Below are positions 54,184 through 63,986 of a DNA stretch of 64,000 nucleotides, in pieces. The position numbers and the translations under genes were made by a program. Source of the stretch: Streptococcus oralis subsp. tigurinus (lineage in GTDB: Bacteria > Bacillota > Bacilli > Lactobacillales > Streptococcaceae); assembly GCF_002356415.1 (NCBI RefSeq), contig NZ_AP018338.1, forward strand, positions 248,001 to 312,000. Direction: 5' to 3'. The notes beneath the pieces were generated by a model. It was not told the origin of the DNA. It saw only the letters and a list, made by a program, of their open reading frames with translations, and ran no database searches. How positions within the stretch are numbered: position 1 is the stretch's first letter; each line of letters begins with the position of its first letter.

Positions 54184-56499
54184 ATGGTTGTTAAGACAGT
54201 TGTTGAAGCGCAAGATATTTTTGACAAAGCTTGGGAAGGCTTCAAAGGCGTAGATTGGAAAGAAAAAGCAAGTATTTCTCGCTTCGTTCAAGCTAACTAC
54301 ACACCTTACGATGGAGATGAAAGTTTCCTTGCTGGCCCAACAGAACGTTCGCTTCACATCAAAAAAATCGTAGAAGAAACAAAAGCACACTACGAAGAAA
54401 CTCGTTTCCCAATGGACACTCGTCCAACATCTATTGCTGATATTCCTGCTGGATTTATCGACAAAGAAAACGAATTGATTTTTGGTATCCAAAACGATGA
54501 ACTCTTCAAATTGAACTTCATGCCAAAAGGTGGTATCCGTATGGCTGAAACTACTTTGAAAGAAAATGGATACGAACCAGATCCAGCTGTTCACGAAATC
54601 TTCACAAAATACGTAACAACAGTTAACGACGGTATCTTCCGTGCTTACACTTCAAACATCCGTCGTGCTCGTCACGCTCACACTGTAACTGGTCTTCCAG
54701 ATGCCTACTCACGTGGACGTATCATTGGTGTTTACGCACGTCTTGCTCTTTACGGTGCAGATTATTTGATGCAAGAAAAAGTAAACGACTGGAATGCAAT
54801 TAAAGAGATTGATGAAGAAACAATCCGTCTTCGTGAAGAAGTAAACCTTCAATACCAAGCATTGCAACAAGTTGTTCGCTTGGGTGACCTTTACGGTGTT
54901 GACGTTCGCAAACCAGCGATGAACGTCAAAGAAGCTATCCAATGGGTGAACATCGCCTTCATGGCTGTCTGCCGTGTTATCAATGGTGCTGCAACATCTC
55001 TAGGACGTGTGCCAATCGTATTGGACATCTTTGCAGAACGTGATCTTGCTCGTGGTACATTTACTGAATCAGAAATCCAAGAATTCGTTGATGATTTCGT
55101 TATGAAACTTCGTACAGTTAAATTTGCTCGTACAAAAGCTTATGACCAATTGTACTCAGGTGACCCAACCTTCATCACAACTTCTATGGCTGGTATGGGT
55201 AACGACGGTCGTCACCGTGTTACTAAGATGGACTACCGTTTCTTGAACACTCTTGACAATATCGGTAACTCTCCAGAACCAAACTTGACAGTTCTTTGGA
55301 CTGACAAATTACCTTATAGCTTCCGTCGTTACTGTATGCACATGAGCCACAAACACTCTTCAATCCAATATGAAGGTGTTACAACAATGGCTAAAGACGG
55401 ATACGGTGAAATGAGCTGTATCTCATGTTGTGTGTCACCACTTGACCCAGAAAATGAAGAACAACGCCACAACATCCAGTACTTCGGTGCTCGTGTAAAC
55501 GTATTGAAAGCCCTTCTTACTGGTTTGAACGGTGGTTACGACGATGTTCACAAAGACTACAAGGTATTTGACATCGATCCTATCCGTGACGAAGTTCTTG
55601 AATTCGAATCAGTTAAAGCGAACTTTGAAAAATCTCTTGACTGGTTGACTGACACTTACGTAGATGCTTTGAACATCATCCACTACATGACTGATAAGTA
55701 CAACTACGAAGCGGTTCAAATGGCCTTCTTGCCAACTAAACAGCGTGCAAACATGGGATTCGGTATCTGTGGATTTGCCAACACTGTTGATACATTGTCA
55801 GCAATCAAATACGCTACCGTTAAACCAATCCGTGACGAAAATGGCTACATCTACGATTACGAAACAATCGGTGAATACCCACGTTGGGGTGAAGATGATC
55901 CACGCTCAAACGAATTGGCAGAATGGTTGATTGAAGCTTACACAACTCGCCTACGTAGCCACAAACTCTACAAGAACGCAGAAGCCACAGTATCACTTTT
56001 GACCATCACATCTAACGTTGCTTACTCTAAACAAACTGGTAACTCACCAGTCCACAAAGGTGTATACCTCAACGAAGATGGTTCTGTGAACTTGTCTAAA
56101 CTTGAATTCTTCTCACCAGGTGCTAACCCATCTAACAAAGCTAAAGGTGGATGGTTGCAAAACTTGAACTCACTTGCTAGCCTTGACTTTGGTTACGCAG
56201 CTGATGGTATCTCATTGACAACTCAAGTTTCACCTCGTGCTCTTGGTAAAACTCGTGACGAACAAGTGGACAACTTGGTAACAATCCTTGATGGTTACTT
56301 CGAAAACGGTGGACAACACTGTAACTTGAACGTAATGGACTTGAAAGATGTTTATGACAAGATTATGAATGGCGAAGATGTCATCGTTCGTATCTCAGGA
56401 TACTGTGTAAACACTAAATACCTCACTCCAGAACAAAAAACTGAATTGACACAACGTGTCTTCCACGAAGTTCTTTCAATGGATGACGCATTGAGCTAA
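54184..56499 (+). CDS. pflB: Pyruvate formate-lyase
   Basis: Glycyl-radical enzyme that splits pyruvate with CoA to acetyl-CoA and formate in anaerobic fermentation. It has 771 residues. The catalytic cysteine pair is Cys415-Cys416 in [10 protein letters not shown], and the radical glycine is Gly739 in VRISGYCV. It needs an activating enzyme (PflA), which is not in this window. It has its own promoter and terminator. Codon use is strongly biased, as expected for a highly expressed gene. Confidence 0.97.
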   Translation: MVVKTVVEAQDIFDKAWEGFKGVDWKEKASISRFVQANYTPYDGDESFLAGPTERSLHIKKIVEETKAHYEETRFPMDTRPTSIADIPAGFIDKENELIFGIQNDELFKLNFMPKGGIRMAETTLKENGYEPDPAVHEIFTKYVTTVNDGIFRAYTSNIRRARHAHTVTGLPDAYSRGRIIGVYARLALYGADYLMQEKVNDWNAIKEIDEETIRLREEVNLQYQALQQVVRLGDLYGVDVRKPAMNVKEAIQWVNIAFMAVCRVINGAATSLGRVPIVLDIFAERDLARGTFTESEIQEFVDDFVMKLRTVKFARTKAYDQLYSGDPTFITTSMAGMGNDGRHRVTKMDYRFLNTLDNIGNSPEPNLTVLWTDKLPYSFRRYCMHMSHKHSSIQYEGVTTMAKDGYGEMSCISCCVSPLDPENEEQRHNIQYFGARVNVLKALLTGLNGGYDDVHKDYKVFDIDPIRDEVLEFESVKANFEKSLDWLTDTYVDALNIIHYMTDKYNYEAVQMAFLPTKQRANMGFGICGFANTVDTLSAIKYATVKPIRDENGYIYDYETIGEYPRWGEDDPRSNELAEWLIEAYTTRLRSHKLYKNAEATVSLLTITSNVAYSKQTGNSPVHKGVYLNEDGSVNLSKLEFFSPGANPSNKAKGGWLQNLNSLASLDFGYAADGISLTTQVSPRALGKTRDEQVDNLVTILDGYFENGGQHCNLNVMDLKDVYDKIMNGEDVIVRISGYCVNTKYLTPEQKTELTQRVFHEVLSMDDALS

Positions 56500-56516
56500 G
56501 ATTCAATTAGAATGGA

Positions 56517-56547
56517 AAAAAAGCTAGTCTATAGGACTGGCTTTTTT
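56517..56547 (+). terminator. Terminator after pflB
   Basis: Stem 56517-56529 with 56535-56547 (one G-U pair), 3' arm ending in six T. Confidence 0.85.
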
Positions 56548-56684
56548 CTATATCTAAAAGATAAATTTTCGACATATCATATGAAAAATACTAAGAGATT
56601 TTGTTAATTCTGGTGACAATGTGTTGAAATTCGAGAGAATAATATAATAAAATCTTATAAAAATATATTTTCTAGTTATTAAAC
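56548..56684. other. AT-rich non-coding stretch upstream of the surface protein gene
   Basis: Very A/T-rich, with no convincing ORF or RNA gene. A minus-strand frame crossing 56748-57074 is a shadow of the surface protein gene and its leader. Confidence 0.5.
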
Positions 56685-56713
56685 TTGAATAGATTGTATT
56701 GAGATGTTATAAT
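56685..56713 (+). promoter_or_regulatory. Promoter of the surface protein gene
   Basis: TTGAAT (56685-56690), 17-bp spacer ending in TGT, TATAAT (56708-56713). It predicts a leader of about 97 nt. Confidence 0.7.
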
Positions 56714-56817
56714 ATAATGGATAAACTCTAGTTAGTGATAGGGGTTGTCAAAATGGTATGATGTAATCTCTTAGGGAGATTAGAAATAAAAATTTCATAT
56801 AGAAAAGAGGAGAAGAG

Positions 56818-59800
56818 ATGTCGAAAAGCAAAGCGTTAAACATGCTTTCTAAATTTTCTGCGTTAGCTTTTGCTATTTTAGGTCTAGCATCTGTTTTGAT
56901 AGGCATTGTTAAAGCAGATAATCCTGTTTCAAAAGAATTGACACAAGTAATTACAGGTATTGATCTGTTAGATGCTTCAGATACTAAGCAAAATGTGAGT
57001 TCAGAAGGAGATTTCTCGCTTCGTACGAATTTAGCATATAAGCTTCGCGTGACGTTCGATCTCAAGCAGTACAATGAGAACTTGAATAACGGGGATTATT
57101 TTACTTTTGATATTCCGGCTCCCATGACGGTTTATAATGGTAATCAGGAGTTGATTGATCCGGTTACTCAAGTAGCTATAGGAGAGGCAGTGGTCACATC
57201 AAATGGTAATGACCAAGGTGGCAAGGCAAAGATAACCTTGAAGAACCTGGATAAATACTTGGCTAAAACTGGAGGAGACAAAGTAAAGGATGTATCTGGT
57301 AACTTTTCTGCATCATTTAGATTCTTAAAGGATCAAAATAAAACTCCAATTAATTTTAATTCTTCTTCAATGAAGCAAGAAATTAAACATGTTTATAGTT
57401 CGAAAACGATTTCAGGTCCTAAAGTTGGGACTGAGAACTATGCAAAGGCAGGGGGGCAGGCATCACGTGACAATTGGACTTCTGAAAAATTAGCAGCTAT
57501 TGGATCAGTTAGCAAAGGAGATGCTGTTTCAAACTGGCGTGTACGTGTGAATACGGAAAAACAAGATTTTGGACAGAACATTGTTCTACACGATACGATT
57601 CCAAACGATGATACATCCTATACTCCTGCTCAATACATACCAGAAACTTTGAGAGTTTACAGGGCGGATATTACTGGTGGAACGTCCGCTGTTCCTGATG
57701 ATGCTGTATTATTATCTGAGGGAAAAGAATATACGGTTGATTGGAATGAAAACTATACTTCATTCGATATAACCTTTAAAGATGGAACGACATCTTACTT
57801 TGTTACTTACAGTACTACCACTCCAAATGATGGTACTAAAGTAGCAAATATCGCAGCCTTGTCTCTGGCAGACGGAACAAAACTGGCTCAAAATACAAGT
57901 CGTCCAGGAGCTCTTAGCATGAAAGCAGAAGCGACTTCCTTGATTTCAGGGACTATCGTAGCTTCTACAGCTTACCAAATTAAGATTAATAAGACAGATG
58001 CCTTCACTCTTGCACCTGTTCCAGGAGCAGTTTATACTGTAACTGCAACAGATGATGCAAGTGAAACAACAGAAGTGACTACAAATGAAAAAGGAGTAGC
58101 ACTGACTAAAACTTATGATCAGAAATGGGAAGGTAAAACTTTCAAGATTAAAGAGAAGACAGCTCCAGCTGGTTATAAGCTAGATGAGAAAGAGTATACA
58201 GTTAAACTCGGAGCAGCAGGTTCTACTATTAATCTTAAAGATGAACCAGTTCCAGCTGTATTCAATGTGACTGCTAAGAAAGTGGTAGAAGGTCGTACAG
58301 ATAAACTTCCTAAAGCAGATGAGTTTACTTTCAACCTATACACAGCAGAGAACTTGAAGACTCCAGTAGCCACAGCGAAATCAAAAGCTGATGGAACGAT
58401 TACCTTTGAGAATATTGAATTGAAAGGTGCAGGAACTTATCATTACATCATCAAAGAAGATACTTCAAAAGCAATCGATGGTATTACATTTGATGAAGAA
58501 GGTAAGGAAGTTACTGTAACAGCAGCATTCCAAGGTGGAGTATTAACAGCTTCTGTCACTTCAGCAGAACCAACTTTCACTAACACTTATAAAGCCGCTT
58601 CAACAAGCGCGACAATCAAGGCTAAGAAAGTCTTGAATGGTAAAGACCTTGTGGCTGATGCTTATACTTTCGAATTGAAAGAAAAAGATGCAGTTGTAGC
58701 AGAAGCTAAGAACGCTGCTTCAGGCGAAGTTGTCTTCAACGTCAACTACACAGAAGCAGGCGAGCACACTTACACCATTACTGAAAAAGCAGGAACAGAA
58801 GCAGGTGTGACTTACTCAACTGAATCCTACACAGTTAAAGTGAACGTGGTGGATAACGGCCAAGGTCAATTGGTTGCGACTGTAGAAAATGCGGAAGCAG
58901 AACGTGTCTTCACTAACACTTATAAAGCCGCTTCAACAAGCGCGACAATCAAAGCTAAGAAAGTCTTGAATGGTAAAGACCTTGTGGCTGATGCTTATAC
59001 TTTCGAATTGAAAGAAAAAGATGCAGTTGTAGCTACAGCTAAGAACACTGCTTCAGGCGAAGTTGCCTTTAAGGTTACCTACACAGAGGCAGGAGAGCAC
59101 ACTTACACTATTACTGAAAAAGCAGGAACAGAAGCAGGTGTGACCTACTCAACAGAATCTTACACAGTTAAAGTGAATGTAGTAGATAACGGTCAAGGTC
59201 AATTGGTTGCGACTGTAGAAAATGCGGAAGCAGAACGTGTCTTCACCAACACTTATAAAGCCGCTTCAACAAGCGCGACAATCAAAGCTAAGAAAGTCTT
59301 GAATGGTAAAGACCTTGTGGCTGATGCTTATACTTTCGAATTGAAAGAAAAAGATGCAGTTGTAGCTACAGCTAAGAACACTGCTTCAGGCGAAGTTGCC
59401 TTTAAGGTTACCTACACAGAAGCAGGAGAGCACACTTACACTATTACTGAAAAAGCAGGAACAGAAGCAGGTGTGACCTACTCAACAGAATCTTACACAG
59501 TTAAAGTGAATGTAGTAGATAACGGTCAAGGTCAATTGGTTGCGACTGTAGAAAATGCGGATGCAGAACGTGTCTTCACTAACACTTATAAAGCCGCTTC
59601 AACAAGCGCGACAATCAAAGCTAAGAAAGTCTTGAATGGTAAAGACCTTGTGGCTGATGCTTATACTTTCGAATTGAAAGAAAAAGATGCAGTTGTAGCT
59701 ACAGCTAAGAACGCTGCTTCAGGCGAAGTTGTCTTCAAGGTCGACTACACAGAAGCAGGAGAGCACACTTACACTATCACTGAAAAAGAAGGTAGCGAAA

Positions 59801-60888
59801 AAGGTGTGACCTACTCAACAGAATCTTACACAGTTAAAGTGAATGTAGTAGATAACGGTCAAGGTCAATTGGTTGCGACTGTAGAAAATGCGGACGCGGA
59901 ACGTGTCTTCACTAATATCTATACAGCACCAGTACCAACAGCTACATCAGCAACACTTGAGTTTACGAAAGAATTGACTGGTCGTGCTTTGGTTGATGGT
60001 GAATTCCAATTTGAATTGTATGAAGGTACAAAACTAGTTGATACAAAAACAAACCAAGCTGGAAAAGTAACATTTAAAGCAATCAACTATGATGCAGAAG
60101 GTGTTCATACTTATACTGTAAAAGAAGTGAATGCCGGAGCAACTGGTATTACTTACGACACAGAAAAGACTGCAGTGGTAACAGTAACCAAAGATGCAGC
60201 AACAAATGCCTTGAAGGCAACTGTTGAATACCCAGCAGGTAGTGTCTTCACGAATAGCTTTAAAGCACCAGCAGTAGAAGCTACGATTGAAGCAACTAAG
60301 AAACTTGAAGGTAAAGAACTTGCGGCTGATGCTTATACTTTCGAATTGAAAGAAAATGGTGCAGTTGTAGCGGAAACTAAGAACACTGCCGAAGGTAAAG
60401 TAGCCTTTGTTCGTTCATTCGAAGAAGCAGGTACTCACACTTATACCTTGGTTGAAAAAGTTGGTACTGAAGAGGGTGTTGAATACGATAAGACTGAGCA
60501 TACTGTAACAGTCACTGTAGTTGCGGATGGTCAAGGTCTCTTGACTGCGACTGTCTCATATGCAGATGGTAAAGCAGTTGTATTTACAAATAAATACACT
60601 GTTCCAAATCCAACACCAAATCCAAATCCAACACCGGATCCAAACCCAACACCGGATCCAAACCCAACACCGGATCCAGATCCAACACCGGATCCAGATC
60701 CAACACCGGATCCAGATCCAAATAAACCAGGAGGAAAAGAGGAACCAAAACCAATACCTCCAGCTACGGAGACTAAAGGTAAAGCTGAACTTCCAAAAAC
60801 AGGTGAAGCAATATCTATCTTCTCAGCAATTGGATTTGTAGTCTTGGCATTGAGTGGACTGGTATTCTTCGTAAAACGTAAAGCTTAA
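56818..60888 (+). CDS. LPXTG-anchored surface protein with CnaB and pilin-type isopeptide domains
   Basis: A 1,356-residue wall protein. Signal sequence (about 1-33, ending GIVKA); N-terminal adhesin-like region (34-385); a CnaB/SpaA domain (about 386-475: KINKTDAFTLAPVPGAVYTV, ending KEKTAPAGYKLDEKEYTV); then seven pilin-type (FctA/Spy0128-like) domains. Four of these are nearly identical 111-residue units (residues 592-1035). Each has a Lys near IKAKKVLNG, a Glu in the AGEHTYTITEK strand and an Asn in FTNTY, the residues that form intramolecular isopeptide bonds in this fold. A Pro-rich wall spacer and LPKTG (1325-1329), a hydrophobic helix and KRKA complete it. No class C sortase is nearby, so it is probably anchored singly by sortase A. 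GAGGAGA precedes the ATG. Confidence 0.92.
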   Translation: MSKSKALNMLSKFSALAFAILGLASVLIGIVKADNPVSKELTQVITGIDLLDASDTKQNVSSEGDFSLRTNLAYKLRVTFDLKQYNENLNNGDYFTFDIPAPMTVYNGNQELIDPVTQVAIGEAVVTSNGNDQGGKAKITLKNLDKYLAKTGGDKVKDVSGNFSASFRFLKDQNKTPINFNSSSMKQEIKHVYSSKTISGPKVGTENYAKAGGQASRDNWTSEKLAAIGSVSKGDAVSNWRVRVNTEKQDFGQNIVLHDTIPNDDTSYTPAQYIPETLRVYRADITGGTSAVPDDAVLLSEGKEYTVDWNENYTSFDITFKDGTTSYFVTYSTTTPNDGTKVANIAALSLADGTKLAQNTSRPGALSMKAEATSLISGTIVASTAYQIKINKTDAFTLAPVPGAVYTVTATDDASETTEVTTNEKGVALTKTYDQKWEGKTFKIKEKTAPAGYKLDEKEYTVKLGAAGSTINLKDEPVPAVFNVTAKKVVEGRTDKLPKADEFTFNLYTAENLKTPVATAKSKADGTITFENIELKGAGTYHYIIKEDTSKAIDGITFDEEGKEVTVTAAFQGGVLTASVTSAEPTFTNTYKAASTSATIKAKKVLNGKDLVADAYTFELKEKDAVVAEAKNAASGEVVFNVNYTEAGEHTYTITEKAGTEAGVTYSTESYTVKVNVVDNGQGQLVATVENAEAERVFTNTYKAASTSATIKAKKVLNGKDLVADAYTFELKEKDAVVATAKNTASGEVAFKVTYTEAGEHTYTITEKAGTEAGVTYSTESYTVKVNVVDNGQGQLVATVENAEAERVFTNTYKAASTSATIKAKKVLNGKDLVADAYTFELKEKDAVVATAKNTASGEVAFKVTYTEAGEHTYTITEKAGTEAGVTYSTESYTVKVNVVDNGQGQLVATVENADAERVFTNTYKAASTSATIKAKKVLNGKDLVADAYTFELKEKDAVVATAKNAASGEVVFKVDYTEAGEHTYTITEKEGSEKGVTYSTESYTVKVNVVDNGQGQLVATVENADAERVFTNIYTAPVPTATSATLEFTKELTGRALVDGEFQFELYEGTKLVDTKTNQAGKVTFKAINYDAEGVHTYTVKEVNAGATGITYDTEKTAVVTVTKDAATNALKATVEYPAGSVFTNSFKAPAVEATIEATKKLEGKELAADAYTFELKENGAVVAETKNTAEGKVAFVRSFEEAGTHTYTLVEKVGTEEGVEYDKTEHTVTVTVVADGQGLLTATVSYADGKAVVFTNKYTVPNPTPNPNPTPDPNPTPDPNPTPDPDPTPDPDPTPDPDPNKPGGKEEPKPIPPATETKGKAELPKTGEAISIFSAIGFVVLALSGLVFFVKRKA
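58591..59922 (+). repeat. Four tandem 333-bp repeats inside the surface protein gene
   Basis: Units begin at 58591, 58924, 59257 and 59590, each exactly 333 bp (111 codons). Units 2 and 3 differ by only a few bases; units 1 and 4 differ more. The reading frame is kept, so copy number can change by recombination without breaking the protein. Confidence 0.95.
60610..60717 (+). repeat. Six 18-bp repeats coding for the Pro-rich wall spacer
   Basis: Units of the type CCAACACCGGATCCAAAC, encoding Pro-Thr-Pro-Asp/Asn-Pro-Asn/Asp. Copies at 60610, 60628, 60646, 60664, 60682 and 60700; some are identical. Confidence 0.92.
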
Positions 60889-60954
60889 GCTTTCGTAGAA
60901 GAAACATGAAACTTGGTAAGTGAGAATTCTACTTCTCTCTTAAATCTGATAGAG

Positions 60955-60991
60955 AAAGTCTCTAGAAAATTCGTTTTCTAGGGGCTTTTTT
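60955..60991 (+). terminator. Terminator after the surface protein gene
   Basis: CTAGAAAA (60962-60969) with TTTTCTAG (60974-60981), loop TTCG, extended outward by weaker pairs, then a T run. Confidence 0.85.
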
Positions 60992-61017
60992 GTATTTCAA
61001 AATAATTTTTTAAAAAT

Positions 61018-61056
61018 AGTCAAATTTGGTCAAAAAGTTATTGACTTTTACTGACC
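61018..61056 (+). promoter_or_regulatory. CtsR operators of clpL
   Basis: AGTCAAATTTGGTCAAA (61018-61034) is a perfect CtsR heptad pair with a 3-bp gap. A second site on the minus strand (61040-61056: GGTCAGT-AAA-AGTCAAT) overlaps the -35. CtsR repression of clp genes is established in streptococci. Confidence 0.88.
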
Positions 61057-61069
61057 AAAGTGGTATAGT
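61041..61069 (+). promoter_or_regulatory. Promoter of the clpL transcript
   Basis: TTGACT (61041-61046), 17-bp spacer ending in TGG, TATAGT (61064-61069). Transcription should start near 61076. Confidence 0.8.
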
Positions 61070-61166
61070 AGAAACATAAGGAAAATGACTTCCTTAGAAA
61101 AACTCATTTTCAATGATTCTATTTCTTGAAAATGTATAATAGATACCCTAGAAAGGGGTGAGGCCT

Positions 61167-61256
61167 ATGTTAAATCTAACAGACTTTGAAAAGAAAATGA
61201 TAAAAGGCTTATTTAAAAAAGAAAAACCAGAAGTTATTCTTAGGGTAGCAAGTTAG
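61167..61256 (+). CDS. Leader ORF of 29 codons upstream of clpL
   Basis: ATG 61167 to TAG 61254-61256, encoding MLNLTDFEKKMIKGLFKKEK and nine further residues (ending VAS). A good ribosome-binding stretch AAAGGGGTGAGG lies at about 61152-61163. The peptide is a lysine-rich amphipathic helix; no homologue is recognised. It could be a regulatory leader ORF for clpL, a small stress protein or chance. Synonymous conservation in related strains would decide. Confidence 0.5.
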   Translation: MLNLTDFEKKMIKGLFKKEKPEVILRVAS

Positions 61257-61280
61257 CTAGTCTAAAATTTTTAAAACAAA

Positions 61281-61297
61281 GGTCAAAGATAGTCAAT
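61281..61297 (+). promoter_or_regulatory. Third CtsR-like box, inside the clpL leader
   Basis: GGTCAAAGATAGTCAAT matches the CtsR consensus RGTCAAANANRGTCAAA in 16 of 17 positions, 42 bp before the clpL ATG and about 220 bp after the main promoter. No clear promoter is seen beside it. Confidence 0.65.
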
Positions 61298-61339
61298 ATC
61301 AGAGATCGCATCTAATTAAGAATAAACGAGGTAAAGAAT

Positions 61340-63445
61340 ATGAACAACAACTTTAATAACTTTAACAACATGGATGATTTATTTAACCAATTGATGGGTG
61401 GTATGCGAGGATACAGTTCTGAAAACCGTCGCTACTTGATTAATGGACGTGAAGTGACACCTGAGGAATTTGCTCACTATCGTGCAACTGGTCAATTGCC
61501 AGGAAATGCAGAATCTGATGTGCAAATGCAACAACACGCTTCAGGTATGAAACAAGACGGTGTCCTTGCTAAACTAGGTCGTAACTTGACCGCAGAAGCT
61601 CGTGAGGGCAAGTTGGATCCTGTTATCGGACGAAACAAGGAAATTCAAGAAACATCTGAAATCCTCTCACGTCGTACGAAAAATAATCCTGTTCTGGTCG
61701 GAGATGCAGGTGTTGGTAAGACAGCCGTTGTAGAAGGTCTAGCACAAGCGATTGTGAATGGAGATGTTCCGGCTGCCATCAAGAACAAGGAAATTATTTC
61801 CATTGACATCTCAGGTCTTGAGGCTGGTACTCAATACCGTGGTAGCTTTGAAGAAAACGTTCAAAATCTAATCAATGAAGTAAAAGAAGCAGGGAATATT
61901 ATCCTCTTCTTTGATGAAATTCACCAAATCCTTGGCGCTGGCTCAATCGGAGGAGACAGTGGTTCTAAAGGGCTTGCGGACATTCTCAAGCCAGCTCTCT
62001 CTCGTGGTGAATTGACCGTTATTGGAGCGACAACTCAAGACGAATACCGTAACACCATCTTGAAAAATGCAGCTCTTGCTCGTCGTTTCAACGAAGTGAA
62101 GGTCAATGCTCCTTCAGCAGAGGATACCTTTAAAATCCTTCAAGGGATTCGTGACCTCTATCAACAACACCACAATGTTATCTTGCCAGATGAAGTCTTG
62201 AAAGCAGCAGTGGATTATTCTATCCAATACATTCCACAACGCAGCTTGCCAGATAAGGCTATTGACCTTGTAGACGTAACGGCTGCTCACTTGGCAGCTC
62301 AACATCCTGTAACAGATGTGCATGCTGTTGAACGGGAAATTGAGGCAGAAAAAGACAAGCAAGAAAAAGCAGTTGAGGCAGAAGATTTTGAAGCAGCTCT
62401 CAATGCCAAAACACGTATTGCAGAATTAGAGAAAAAAGTCGAAAACCACACAGAAGACATGAAAGTGACTGCAAACATCAACGATGTGGCTGAATCTGTG
62501 GAACGAATGACTGGTATTCCAGTTTCACAAATGGGAGCATCAGATATCGAACGTTTGAAAGATATGGCTCATCGCTTGGAACACAAGGTTATCGGCCAAG
62601 ACAAGGCGGTTGAAGCTGTAGCTCGTGCTATCCGTCGTAACCGTGCTGGTTTTGATGAAGGCAATCGCCCAATCGGTAGCTTCCTCTTTGTAGGTCCAAC
62701 TGGGGTTGGTAAGACAGAACTTGCTAAGCAATTAGCGCTCGATATGTTTGGTACTAAAGATGCGATCATCCGCTTGGATATGTCTGAATACAGTGACCGC
62801 ACAGCCGTATCTAAATTAATCGGTACAACAGCAGGTTATGTTGGGTATGATGACAATAGCAATACCTTGACAGAACGTGTTCGTCGCAATCCTTATTCTA
62901 TCATTCTCTTGGACGAAATTGAAAAGGCTGATCCTCAAGTAATCACCCTTCTCCTCCAAGTATTGGATGACGGTCGTTTGACTGATGGTCAAGGAAATAC
63001 AGTGAACTTCAAGAACACGGTCATTATCGCGACATCAAATGCTGGATTTGGTTATGAAGCCAACTTGACAGAAGATGCGGACAAACCAGAGTTGATGGAT
63101 CGTTTGAAACCATTCTTCCGTCCAGAATTCCTCAACCGCTTTAACGCAGTTATCGAGTTTTCACACTTGAACAAGGAAGATCTTTCTAAGATTGTGGACT
63201 TGATGTTGGCTGAAGTCAACCAAACTTTGGCTAAGAAAGACATTGATTTGGAAGTCAGCCAAGCAGCTAAGGACTTTATCACAGAAGAAGGCTATGACGA
63301 AGTTATGGGGGTTCGTCCTCTCCGTCGCGTGGTTGAACAACAAATTCGTGATAAAGTAACAGACTTCCACTTGGATCATCTAGATGCCAAACATTTGGAA
63401 GCAGACATGGAAGATGGCGTTTTGGTCATTCGTGAAAAAGCCTAA
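61340..63445 (+). CDS. clpL: ATP-dependent Clp-family chaperone ClpL
   Basis: A 701-residue Hsp100 chaperone with two AAA+ modules: Walker A GDAGVGKT (first) and GPTGVGKT (second), with Walker B segments [10 protein letters not shown] and [14 protein letters not shown] short coiled-coil middle region ([30 protein letters not shown]) separates them. The N terminus is the short Asn/Phe/Gly-rich form ([21 protein letters not shown]) typical of ClpL; it lacks the zinc motif of ClpE and the N domain of ClpC. It gives heat tolerance and does not need ClpP. CtsR-controlled. Confidence 0.96.
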   Translation: MNNNFNNFNNMDDLFNQLMGGMRGYSSENRRYLINGREVTPEEFAHYRATGQLPGNAESDVQMQQHASGMKQDGVLAKLGRNLTAEAREGKLDPVIGRNKEIQETSEILSRRTKNNPVLVGDAGVGKTAVVEGLAQAIVNGDVPAAIKNKEIISIDISGLEAGTQYRGSFEENVQNLINEVKEAGNIILFFDEIHQILGAGSIGGDSGSKGLADILKPALSRGELTVIGATTQDEYRNTILKNAALARRFNEVKVNAPSAEDTFKILQGIRDLYQQHHNVILPDEVLKAAVDYSIQYIPQRSLPDKAIDLVDVTAAHLAAQHPVTDVHAVEREIEAEKDKQEKAVEAEDFEAALNAKTRIAELEKKVENHTEDMKVTANINDVAESVERMTGIPVSQMGASDIERLKDMAHRLEHKVIGQDKAVEAVARAIRRNRAGFDEGNRPIGSFLFVGPTGVGKTELAKQLALDMFGTKDAIIRLDMSEYSDRTAVSKLIGTTAGYVGYDDNSNTLTERVRRNPYSIILLDEIEKADPQVITLLLQVLDDGRLTDGQGNTVNFKNTVIIATSNAGFGYEANLTEDADKPELMDRLKPFFRPEFLNRFNAVIEFSHLNKEDLSKIVDLMLAEVNQTLAKKDIDLEVSQAAKDFITEEGYDEVMGVRPLRRVVEQQIRDKVTDFHLDHLDAKHLEADMEDGVLVIREKA

Positions 63446-63469
63446 CTCAAGATTTTGAGAATAAAAAAG

Positions 63470-63501
63470 AAGGAACTAGCTAAAAGCTAGTTCCTTTTTG
63501 T
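63470..63501. terminator. Bidirectional terminator between clpL and luxS
   Basis: Perfect 12-bp stem (63470-63481 with 63485-63496), loop AAA, A-rich upstream and T-rich downstream. It serves both convergent genes. Confidence 0.9.
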
Positions 63502-63503
63502 GT

Positions 63504-63986
63504 TTAGATAACATGACGCTCAAAGGCATCATCTGAGATTCCTTGTTCCAGGATGAGTTTCGCCCATTCTTTAGCTGAAAAGAGGCTGTGGTCCTTGTAG
63601 TTTCCGCAAGATTCGATGGTTGTTCCAGGGACATCTTCCCAAGTAGTGGTTTCAGCAATTTCCTTGAGCGAATCCTTGATAACGGCCGCAATTTCAGCGC
63701 TAGTATGGCGTCCCCACATAATCATGTGGAAGCCTGTGCGGCAACCAAATGGTGAGCAGTCAATCATGCCGTCAATGCGGGTACGGATGAGTTTTGCCAA
63801 GAGGTGTTCGATAGTGTGAAGGCCAGCGGTAGGGATAGAGTCCTCATTTGGCTGTACCAAGCGAATATCAAAGTTGGAGATGACATCTCCCTTTGGCCCT
63901 GTTTCTTCCCCAATCAAGCGAACATAGGGTGCTTTAACAATAGTGTGGTCAAGTTCAAAACTTTCAACAATAACTTCTTTTGACAT
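63504..63986 (-). CDS. luxS: S-ribosylhomocysteine lyase (autoinducer-2 synthase)
   Basis: A 160-residue metalloenzyme that converts S-ribosylhomocysteine to homocysteine and the AI-2 precursor. Metal ligands are His57 and His61 (LHTIEHLLA) and Cys127 (ESCGNY); Glu60 and Cys82 (FGCRTGF) are the catalytic residues. GAAAGGAA precedes the ATG. The gene ends at the shared terminator, and its promoter lies beyond the window edge. clpL-luxS adjacency matches pneumococcus. Confidence 0.97.
   Translation of the reverse strand: MSKEVIVESFELDHTIVKAPYVRLIGEETGPKGDVISNFDIRLVQPNEDSIPTAGLHTIEHLLAKLIRTRIDGMIDCSPFGCRTGFHMIMWGRHTSAEIAAVIKDSLKEIAETTTWEDVPGTTIESCGNYKDHSLFSAKEWAKLILEQGISDDAFERHVI

Larger units (their letters stand above)
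61076..61339 (+). promoter_or_regulatory. Long structured leader of clpL
   Basis: About 264 nt before clpL. GAAAATGA (61081-61088) can pair with TCATTTTC (61104-61111). The overlapping CATTTTCA (61105-61112) can instead pair with TGAAAATG (61127-61134). The two hairpins exclude each other. A TATAAT at 61135-61140 could be a second -10, though its -35 is poor. The leader also holds a small ORF and a third CtsR-like box. Confidence 0.6.

Noticed and set aside
58591..59922. CRISPR-like regular repeat spacing
   Set aside because: The units are 333 bp, contiguous without spacers and coding, so they are protein domain repeats.
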